Assembly: GCF_011043525.1 (NCBI RefSeq)
Contig: NZ_JAAKGO010000008.1
Location: 160,153-224,152, forward strand
DNA length: 64,000 nucleotides
Direction: 5' to 3'
From: Sphingobacterium sp. SGG-5
GTDB taxonomy: Bacteria > Bacteroidota > Bacteroidia > Sphingobacteriales > Sphingobacteriaceae
Position numbers and translations under genes: made by a program. Numbering within the stretch: the stretch's first letter is position 1; each line of letters begins with the position of its first letter. Shown in pieces: positions 16,951-28,900 of the stretch. The notes beneath the pieces were generated by a model. That model was not told the DNA's origin. It was given only the letters and a program-made list of their open reading frames with translations, and did not search any database.

Positions 16951-19900
16951 ATGAATAATTTTTGCAATAGTCGTTTATCAAAATTAATAGTGACGCCGCG
17001 GAGTTTGGTGTTTTTTGCGTTATTCTTTTTTGTTGGCATAGGGCAGCTCTCTGCTCAGGAGATACAGAAGGATTTCGTGATGCCGCAGATGAATGCCTGT
17101 GGGGCCGCAGAGGAAGTCACCGTAGCTGTCAAAGCAGGAACTGCGGCCTTGAATGGCTCGTTTTCATTTACGATACCGGCAGGGTTTGAACTCGTTGGTC
17201 CTGTAAGGAAGACAGGTGATCTTGGTTTTGATGGAACTACCACATCTGTTACGGTTGACGGTAATACGAAGTATACCTTAGCCTCACAGACGATAGTCGC
17301 GAACGGTACGAACGAATATAAATTCGATGTACGGGCTACTTGTGCTGCGATTATAGAGGATAATGATACAGAAGAAGCTGTTGTTATAAACTATGAATTT
17401 GTTAGCGGCGGCGATTCTTTGGTCGCCGAATCTGAAGCGCTGAATGTCAATTATGCTGTATTTCACATTGCTACTACAACAACCAGTACCAATGGTGAGG
17501 TTGGTGTCGCCGGTGATCCAATCGCCCGTACGATTACCATCACCAACAACGGTAACGGCTCGATAAGCGGTTTTGTGCTGCAACGTACATTTACGGGATT
17601 GGTAGATGAAACGTTTGCTTCTGTAACTCTTCCCTCTACCACTCCCGATGGAACTTGGGATTGGGAAACTGTTCCCGGTGGGAATTTGGTTTATACGGCA
17701 TCGAGTCCCATCACCAATGGGCAATCTGTTACATTTCTGGAAGACCTTAGAATCGACGGCTCCAACTGTGATAACCTAAAGACTGAATATGTCGCCTATT
17801 ACGGCTGTGACCTCTTGAACCCCGTGTGTAGACCAGGGGCAGATACGTTGGAAGTACAGACTGCATTTGATCGTTCCAAATATCCTGTATTGGAAGTCGA
17901 AGCGCATGAGGTCAACATGGTTACGAACACTCATGTCGAATGTTTGACTGGTAGTAATGATGTGTTGGTTTGGAAAGTGACAAATACCGGATCGGGTATT
18001 GCAAATAATATCAATCTGAATCTGACTACAGGAGGAATAACTACTGTAGCCGGCAGTATGGAGTGGACTGCTGATATAGCTTCTCCATCATGGAGTACAG
18101 GTCCAATTCCAGATTTGGTACCGGGTGAATCCTTTTTCATGCGGGCGACCCAGCAACATCAGTACACAGCTGGAGCAACTTGCGGTGATAACCCGGAAAG
18201 TGTATCATTTGGGCTTGCTACCGTAACAGGAACTTACGGACATGCCAATGGATGTACTGGAGATGTGCCTATCGCTATAAGCCATACGCTGAGAAATAGT
18301 ATCAATTACTCCTTTGATGTCTTGAATATTGGGGCATTGGAGGTGCAGGCCGGCGAAAGCTATCTCGCGGACTTTGTGGCTTCTGATTTTACTGTGGATC
18401 CGCAAGGGCTTGGTACCAATGCAAAAGCAAGTATCGTGCTTACCTTGAACAATCTAACAGCTAATGGTCCGGTTCGGGTTTTTGATTATGAGGGAACAGA
18501 GCTTGTAGATTTGACATGGACAGAATCGGCACCGGGATCAGGAGTATATACCCTAGAGATTCCGTATGGAGTGGCTCCGCGCTGGGCGACAGGTACGACG
18601 CTAAACTTAGCCGGGCTACGGATTTTGTTTGACGCTACAGTCGGTGACTGTACTGCTGGTGACCCTTCGTATAGTTTAAGTACTTCGTTATATAGAGGTG
18701 ACGAATGTGGCAGCGAAATAGCATTGCAATGTCTGCCGACAGAGATAGAGATGGTGGATTGTCCACTTCCGGGCTGTACCGATGGCTTGAACAATGGCCT
18801 CACTGTATTGCGGAGAGTAAACATTGGTCCTGACCAAGTTCCCGCTAACAGCATTCCTGCCGGAACGAGCGCTTCGACAAATCCACTGATTAGGACGACA
18901 GCTTTTACGACCAACGATATATTGGAGATTTCGAGAGCGGCTACGGTCAACCTAAGTGTCGGTTCGCCAGAATGGACGAATGGAGCTATGAAAGTGATTC
19001 TGCCTACAAATTTGGTGACCGCTGCTAATTGGTCAATTGTCGGTGGTAGTCTCGAGATTACCCGTGGAGGGGATGTACATACTGTAAGTATTACGCCAAC
19101 TAAAGTTGGTAACGAGGTGACATTGAGCTTGGATATAACAGCATTTGGTTCGACCAATGCATGGCCCGGCAGTCTTGCTGATTTCTCTGGATTTTTGGAA
19201 GGAGACGCATTGCTGATGTCCGTACGAGTCAGACCTACGGCTCCTTACGGAACCGCAGTTGGAGGCGAACAAGTTTTTGGAGTGACGGCTGAGTTGACGG
19301 ATAACGGAGGTGTAGGACATATCTGTGCAGGAGGTACGGATGCGTATGGTTACTTTGCAGCAGACCGAGTTACGCTCTCCGATGGGTCGGGCAATATCAC
19401 AGACTGTGACGGTAACGCTTCAGCATCGGTGACCTTCGATTATTCGCTGATTAATAACCAGCGCAATGGATTGTTCCCACTGGAATATAGAGGGCTTATT
19501 CGCCCTACACAGGCAACTTTTACACAGGGATCGGGAGCTGCGATTCAGATCACCAATGTGAAAGTGGAGCTTTTGGGTCAAGGGTTTTCAGGGTCTACAG
19601 ATGTTGTGCCTGATGGTAGCGGTATGATAGACCTTTCGGCTGCACTGCAGACGATACAAGGCAATCCGACAGGAGGCCCTTACCTTGATGAGGGATTCCG
19701 TGTGCGGCTTACTACTACGGCAGTGTCTACTTGTCCTACAGCAGCAACCGGAACGGTCAATGTCAACATCGCATACCAGAGACCTAACACTTCCGGGGCT
19801 TGGGTTAATGCCGGGAATGTTACAAGCATCTTGACTTATAATACCGGCTACGAGGCATTGGCTGCAGCCGCGGCTGCGACTAACTCGTATGTGAGCGATG

Positions 19901-22900
19901 CGACCGGACCGAAGTGGGTGATACGGATCGACAACAGGTCGGCTTTCCGTAATCTGGAGTCGGTATGGTTGAAGAGAACAGGTGGTGTGGTGATCACTTC
20001 TATGACCGAGGTGACGAGTTACACGAATATGGCGACTCCTGTTGGCTCTACGCTAACAACAGTGGATGCGGATAATTATACGTTAGGAACCATTGCTCCG
20101 GGTGGAGCAAAATATTATTTGATTGAGTCGAATGATTTAGCTTCGTTTTGTGATGAGACTGGGCTGAATCTGGAGTACGGATATACTTGTGGTGGTGCTG
20201 CCTGTGGGGAAGTGGGTATGCTGGATTTAGAATTTACTATGGGCCAGCCTCGTGTACAAGCACGGGTCATCTATGAAACCAAACCCACAAATCGACCAAT
20301 GCTTTGTGCAGATTTGCCCTATGCATTTGAGATCAACAATGCGGGTTCGGCTGTCTCAAAGGGCTTGGAAGTAACTATACCTATTGTGTCCATGGCGCAT
20401 TTGACGTATGTACCCGGGTCTTTGCGACTTACAGGGGTATATACAGGGGCGACATCGGTAGCCAATCCTGGTGGTGAGCCTGATATTCTTGCAGATTTTG
20501 ACGACACAGATAATTGGGCTTGGGGCAGTAGCACGGGGTATACTCCGGTAAACGACGCCGATGTAAGCATCGTTGTATCTCCATCATGGATCAGGATTAC
20601 CATCCCGGCTGGCATTATTCCAGATTTGCCGGCAGGCCAAAAAATAAATGTGGGCTTTAAGCTTGCTGTCAATGGGTGTGATTTCCGCAGTGGACAGCGT
20701 ATCCGCTTCCAGGTTGGTTCAGAAAATATCTGCGGCAAAAAGGTCCCTGCTGCTGCGGCAACATCGGCTCGTGTGACCGTAATGGGTGCTGACGACGGTG
20801 CGAGCCCTGAGGTAGCGAAGAGTGTCGGTACTGCGGTGGCGGTAGCCACGCTTAATCCTCCAGGACCGTTGTATGCGGCCTACAATGTGACATTTCAGAA
20901 TACGACGAGCAATACTTATCCATTAAGGGGAGCGGTTGACCCTATTTTAGATCCATTGGATACGAACAAGCCGGATCAACGGCACCGTATTTCCATCAAG
21001 TTGCCGGCAGATTGGGTATTTGATGATGAACCGGAGAACCTGTTCGCTCCTGAAGAGGCACAATTTGTGGAATTGGATCCGGTAATCGGGTATATCTTTG
21101 TGTTAAAAAGAGATGTTCCGTCGGGTCAAAGCATCGGTCTGGTAGATAAGCAGATACGCTATGCCGGCACGGAGCCGGAAGCGTTGGCCTGTGGAGACTG
21201 GACAATAGAAGAAACCATATTCCGCTTATTTAGCCCGGATCAAACAGGTTGTCCTCCGGGATTTGGATCTTGTCTGAGCAGCGAGCACGTCATCTACGAG
21301 GGTACGACACCGTTGGTGTTGGCCATTGATCCGCCCATCGTATCGCCTGACAGGCAGGTGTTCTGTGCTTCAGAGAATCCAAGGGTATCGGATTTATTGG
21401 CCACAGGCCCGAACCTCCGCTTCTACCGGAATGCGACAGGAGGATTGCCTCTTGATCCGACGACACTTTTGAACGCTACGAATAACAGCACATATTACGT
21501 CACGAGTTCATTGGTGCCAAACGGCGAATGCCAAAGTGAGCGTGTTGCTATCCCCATCCATATCCCGATAGCAGCAATCACCTCGGGAGCTCTTCAATCG
21601 GATATAAATGTAACCTCATTTACCGTAACAGCGACAGCTCCGGCGGCAACAAGAGTTACTGGACGATGGACGATCGAATCGGTGACAGGTGCAGACTTGG
21701 CACAGGTTGGTTTTGGAACAGCAGGAATCCATACGGTTACGACACCCACTGCGACGGTACGACTACCGATCGGGGCACAGGTGATTGCACGTTGGACCTT
21801 GATCTATAATACCTGTCAGAGTAGCTATGCGGAGACGACACTGCGCTCGCTGATCAATACGATCGAGGCGGTAGATAACTACTATGCAACAATCAACAGC
21901 AAGACCGGTACTTTTACTGGCGCTGGCGACACCAACGTGCCGTTGACAACGGTATTGAACAATACCGGTACACCTTCGGCGGGGCGTGACCTCTTGGCTG
22001 GTGCACAGGCCACGACTGGCAACGTGAAAATCACGCCAAGCACACCGAATCACCCCAATCTGTCTATGAACAGTAGTACGGGTGTGATTACCGTAGTACC
22101 AAATACACCTGCGGGCACTTATCAATATCCATATACAATATGTGAGGTAGCGAATCCGACCAATTGTGACAATGCTGTGGCTTATATTACAGTAGTTGCG
22201 CCGGATATCACGGCTAACGACAATAATTTTACCAGTTCGCCAATCAGTGGAAACGGTGGTAATACACCATCGGTACTGCCTGACGATCAACTTAATAATA
22301 CAGATATTAACCCGGCAGACGTGACCATATCTGTGAAGGAAAATCCTTCGAATAGCACGCATTTGACATTGAATGTAGACGGTACCATTACGGTAGCACC
22401 GGGTACGCCATCGGGTGACTATACCTTGAATTACCGGATATGCGAGATATTAAATCCGACCAACTGCGATGACGCAGTGGCTACGGTAAGGGTACGTACG
22501 CCTATCGATGCGGTGAACGACGGTACTTACCAGGTCAGAGCCAGCACGACGGCCGACCAACCTGTGGGCAATGCCTTGGACAACGATACATTGAATGGAT
22601 TACCGGCTACGCAGGGATCATCAGCGACCTCCAACACCGTGACGGTAAGCACCATTACACCTGCAACGCCGATAGGAGCAAATCCAAATGTTCCTGTGTT
22701 GGATCCAAATGGTGATATCTCGGTGCCGATGGGTACACCGGCAGGCGATTATGTGATCGAATACCGGATTTGTGAGAATAATCTAACAGGGCCACCTACC
22801 AATTGTGATCAAGCGATGATCACGATCAAGGTGACGGACAGACCGATCGTCGCTACGCCGAATACCTACGGCCCTGTCAAAGGCAATGTAGGCGAAGATG

Positions 22901-25900
22901 ATCTGGGCAATGTATTGTCGGATGATCTATTGGATGGCAGTACAGCCACTGTCACTGATGTGACCCTTGCTGTAGGTACTGCCACGTGGGATGGAGGTTC
23001 TACACTACCGACAAACTACCCTCGTATAAATACTACTGCACCAAGTGCTCCGGGCGATCCGGCCATCGGTGCGGTTATCGTACCTCAGGGTACACCTGAT
23101 GGTGTCTATACGATCCCATACACGATCTGTGAAGCGGCCAATACGGACAACTGCGCGACGTCGTATGCGAGAGTCACCGTGGGTGATGCGACCATAGACG
23201 CGAAGGACAACCATTTCACTACACCGATCAGTGGTAGTGCAGGTGGTACGACGACTTCCGTCATCGTAGACGATAGATTGAATGGCGATCTATTGGTTAT
23301 AGGCGACATTGGTCTGGCTACGGATCCAACTAAGAAAGTTACCCTTACGCCGGGTACTGCGCCTTCGCCGACAACAGGTTCGATCTCGATGAACCCCGAT
23401 GGTACCATTGAGGTAGGAGCGGGTACGACGGCAGGGGTTTATACTTACCCGTACACGATCTGTGAGATCCTGAATCCGGACAACTGCGACAATGCGGTGG
23501 CCGTCATTACAGTATCGGCAGGACCTATTCTGGCAGATAATGATATCTTCGGGCCTATCAATGGCGCTACAGGTGAATCCAATATAGACAATGTATTTAC
23601 CAATGATAGCTTTGACGGATCGACAACGGGTATAGCTGCTTTGGTTACGGACGGTACATTGACCGTTTCCATCGTACACGACGCTGTACCGGTTAGAACA
23701 GAAATACCTGGTCTTCCTGTGCCGACATTGAGCACGAGTACAGGTCAGATTACCGTACCTCCGGGTACACCTGTGGGTACATACAATATCACGTATCGTA
23801 TCTGCGAAGCACTGAACCCGACGAATTGCGATGATGCTATAGTAACGATCAATGTGGAAGCACCGGCGATTGTCGCGGATGCTGATACCTACACTTTCAA
23901 TGGCCAGACAGGTGCAGAAACAACAGCTACTGTCGGGGTTTCTGTATTGGGCAATGATGAGTTGAATGGTACAACAGCAACAGCAGGCACTGTAACGCTT
24001 ACACCGGGTACTTCGCCACATCCGGGCATTACTATGGATGCGAATGGTATTATTTCGGTAGATCCGGGTACGCCGGCAGCGACCTATACTTATCCGTATA
24101 CGATCTGCGAAGTACTGAACCCGACCAACTGCACGACCGGTATCGCTACGATTACGGTTACGGCTCCGACCATTACGGCAGTAGCCGATCCTTCGCTTAA
24201 TATTCCCAATGGTGCAAATGGAGGTACAACCACTTCGGTATTGGATAATGACGTGTTGGGCAACGAAAATCCACTTGATCCGTCGGATGTTCGCGTGATT
24301 CCGGGTACAGTAGCCGGAGGACCGTCTACTGTGACTGATCCTTCGCAATATTTGGTGATGAACCCTGACGGTACTATTACAGTGAGACCGGGTACACCTG
24401 CGGGTGATTATACCTATACGTATACGATCTGTGAAATACTTAATCCGACGAACTGCAGCACTGTTGCTACAGCGACAATCGAGGTGGGAGAGGCAGATAT
24501 CGATGCGGTGGATAATGATTATGATGAGATTAACGGTGCTACGGGTCACCCGAATGTGGGCAATATCCTGGGCAATGACTTGCTGAATAATGTACAGGCT
24601 ACCTTGGATAAGGTAGAGATTAGCATTGTTACCCCGGCTAATTCGTTACATCCGGATGGATTGGTACCGGTACTGGATCCGAATACGGGTATCGTGAGCG
24701 TACCTGCAGGTACGCCTGTATCACCTGATGGTGTGTACACGATTGAATATAGAATCTGTGAAATATTAAACCCGACCAACTGCGATAACGCGACGATCAC
24801 GATCGATGTGGTGGCAGCGCCGCTTGAAGCGAACGCCGACACTTACGGTCCTGTAAAAGGGAATGTGGGGGATGATAACCTGGGCAATGTTCTGATTAAT
24901 GATATTTATAACGGACGGGTACCGACGTTGGCCGACGTGACTGTGACTTCAGCGCCGTTTGATCCTTTGATCCCTGTTCCATATATAGACAATACTGGTC
25001 AGGTGGTTGTCGCTTCGGGAACTCCCGATGGCATATATACGATCACCTATAGCATCTGTGATAAATTAAATGCACACCTTCCCGATGTGGATAGGTGTAA
25101 GGCAGCTACGGTGACCGTCACTGTGGGCAGCTCGACAATAGACGCGGTAGACAATCTTTATCCGGCCATCAGCAGTATAGGCGGCGGTTCGACAACTTCG
25201 GTGCTGAGCAACGACCTGTTGAACGGTACGTTGCTTGATCCGGCTAAAGTTACATTGAAGCGTACAGGCACTGACCAGACGGGTGCTGACTTGGGCTTAG
25301 TCACCGGGCCGATCCAAGGTTCGATAACAATGAACACGGACGGTACGATTACGGTAGCTCCTAATACCACAGCAGGTACCTATCAGTACAGGTACGAGAT
25401 CTGTGAGCTACTGAATCCGTCGAACTGTGATCAGGCATTGGCTACTATCGTCGTGACGGCTGATCCGATCGTAGCGGACAATGATAGCTTCGGTCCGTTC
25501 AATGGTGCAGATGGAGGGGCGAGTGCGTCTGTCTTAGACAACGATAAGTTGAATAGCGACTTGTTGAATGGAGTTGCAGCAGATCCGGCTCTTGTGGAGA
25601 TTACAGAAGTACACGCGGCTACGCCTGTTGTATCCGGTAAACCTGTTCCCACGCTTGATCCGGCGGACGGTGTGGTGACTGTACCTGCGGGTACGCCGGC
25701 AGGTACGTACCATATCACGTACCGTATCTGTGAGGTATTGAACCCGACGAATTGCGATGATGCTATAATAACGATCAATGTGGAAGCACCGGCGATTGTT
25801 GCGGATGCTGATACCTATACTTTTAACGGTCAGACAGGTGCAGAGACAACAACACCTACTACCGGACTGTCCGTGCTGGATAATGATGAGCTGAACGGAG

Positions 25901-28900
25901 TGGATATCGATCCGGCTGATCCGGCATCTTTGGCCCTGATCAGTTTAACTTCTGGCACGCCCCCTCATCCGGGTATTTCGATGGATCCGGCAACGGGTAT
26001 CATCACGGTAGCACCGGGTACGCCTGCTCGTACGTATACCTATCCGTACACGATCTGCGAGGTGCTGAACCCGACGAACTGCACGACCGGTATCGCTACG
26101 ATTACGGTTACGGCTCCGACCATTACGGCAGTGGCCGATCCTTCACTTACTATTACCAACGGTGCGAATGGAGGCACAACCACTTCGGTCTTGGCCAATG
26201 ACGTGTTGGGTAACGAAAATCCGCTTGATCCGTCGGATGTTCGCCTGGTGCCGGGTACGGTGTCTGGAGGGCCTGCTACGGTGACGGATGCTTCGCAATA
26301 TTTGACGATGAACCCTGACGGTACGATCAGTGTTAGATCAGGTACACCTGCAGGTACATATACCTATACGTACGATATCTGTGAGGTACTGAACCCGGCG
26401 AACTGTACGACAACACCGGGTACAGCAACAATTGTTGTTGGAGCAGCTGGTATCGACGCGGTTGATGATGATTATACACTTTCACCGGTCAACGGTGCTA
26501 CGGGCAGTCCGAACGTGGGCAATGCCCTGACGAATGACAGGCTGAACAATGTACAGGCTACTCTGGATAAGGTGACGATTCCGTTGGCATCTATTGTTCC
26601 GGCAACACCACAGGCCACGGCTCCGGTGGGCAATACAAATGTGCCTGTACTGAACCCTGCCACGGGCGTAGTCTCTGTGCCAGCGGGTACACCTGCGGGC
26701 AGCTATATGATCGAATATGAGATCTGTGAGATATTGAATCCGACCAACTGCGATGACGCGACCATCACGGTGAACGTGGTGGCAGCGCCGATCGTGGCAG
26801 ATCCTAATCTCTATGGTCCGGTAACCACAGTTGCTGGCCATCCGAACTTGGGAAATGCCTTGGAGAATGATCGTTTGAATGGTCTGCCTGTGACTTTGGA
26901 TAAGATAATTTTGACGGTTACACCGGCTTCTCCATTGGATCCAGCGAACACAAATACGCTTGTGCCAATTATGAGTGATGTTACGGGGCAGGTTAGTGTA
27001 CCTTCAGGTACACCTGCAGGAACGTACACTATTCCGTATGAAATTTGCGAACTTCTCAATCCGACGAACTGTGCGAATACAACTGTAACGGTAATTGTCA
27101 GTCCTTCTCCGATTCATGCAGTCAATGACAACTATGGCCCAGTAGTGGGTATCGAAGCGCATAACTTCGGTAACGCGTTGAGTACTGACTCCTTTAACGG
27201 AAAGAATGCTGCAACGGCTTTGACAAATGGCCAGATCGATATTAAGGTACTGACGCCGGCAGCACAACAGCCTGGAGCACCTGCAGCGTATGCAGCGAAT
27301 GTTCCAGTACTGAATACGACTACTGGAGTAGTGACTTCACCGGCGAATACACCTGCGGGCAGATATGATATCGAGTACGAGATTTGTGAAGTGGCGGATC
27401 CGACTACTTGTGACAAAGCTTGGATCACGGTATGGATTACACCGGCACAAATCGATCCGGACGATGACTTCTATAGTAATATCAGCAGTGTGTCGGGAAC
27501 GACGGATGCGGGCAACGTACTGGACAACGATAAGTTGAACTTTGTACAGGCTGATATAGCGCAGGTTAGTATCGAGGTAATAAGTGCTGCCGCACCGATA
27601 AACGGATCTGCAAACATACCGGTGCTTAATGAAAGTACTGGACAGATCAGCGTACCTGCGGGCACACCGGCAGGGGAGTATCGTATCCGTTACCGTATCT
27701 GTGAATTGTTGAACCCCACTAACTGTGATCATGCTACGGCATTAATCCAAGTGGCTTTGCCACAGATTGCTGCTGTAGATAATACATACGCCCCGGTGAA
27801 TAGCACGGATGGTGACTCGAACTTGGGTAATGTATTGACAAACGACACTTACAACGGAGCTGCAGCGACTTTATCGGACGTGAGTCTACGTGTAGTTGAT
27901 CAGGCAAAATCAGTTGCAGGAGCATCGAATACATTGGTGCCCCTACTTGACGAGGCTACTGGTCAGGTTAGTGTACCGGCTACAACACCGGTAGGTAAAT
28001 ATGAGATACAGTACGAGATCTGTGACTTGATCAATCCGGCAAACTGTTCGCGAGCAGTCGTGAAAGTCGAAGTATTTGGTGCGGCGATCGTTGCGGAAGA
28101 TGATAACTTTGGTCCGGTAATAGGTCGTGTGGGTAATACCTCTGCAGGTAATGTCTTGGCAAACGATCGTTTCAATAGCGTTACACCAGGTAGTGCAACG
28201 ACAGGTAATGTACGTATTACGGTAACTGCTCCAGCGACACCTCATCATGAGGCGGTCAATACGAACGTTCCGGTACTTGATCCGGCCACGGGTAATGTAA
28301 GTGTACCGGTGGGTACTCCGGCAGCGACGTATCAGATACATTACCGGATCTGTGACCTGATCAATCCGTCCAACTGTGACGATGCTATCGTGACGATAAA
28401 CGTGACAGTAGCAACGATAGATGCGGTGAGTGATGATTATTCGTCTCAACCGATAAATGGATATGTGGGTGGAAGCTTAACGATACCTACAGTTTTGGCT
28501 AACGATTTGTTGAATGGTGCAGCGGTCGTACCAAGTGAGGTTATCTTCACACCGGGTGCTACACCGCACATTAATATCACGATGAGCAGCACGGGTACGA
28601 TCACCGTGAAATCGGGTACGCCTGAAGATACTTATCTGTATCCGTATACCATCTGTGAAGCGCTGAATCCGGCCAACTGTGATCAAGCTGTAGCGACTAT
28701 TGTGGTCACAAAAGCGCCGATTGTGGCTAATCCGGATACTCCTCCAAGCATCAACGGTAAGTCTGGCGGTAAGACACCGAGTGTCTTCGACAATGATACC
28801 TTAAACGGTGATCCTATCGATGAGAACGAGGTGAAATTGTTGCCGGGAGTGAGCCCTCATCCGGGATTGACGATGAATTCTGACGGTACAGTAACAGTCA

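Noticed and set aside
23290..24549. Long open frame of 419 codons on the minus strand inside the adhesin
   Set aside because: It mirrors the repetitive plus-strand codons, is rich in Arg/Cys/His/Ile without any domain, and has no signal or start context. A similar 343-codon frame at 28801-29832 is rejected for the same reason.
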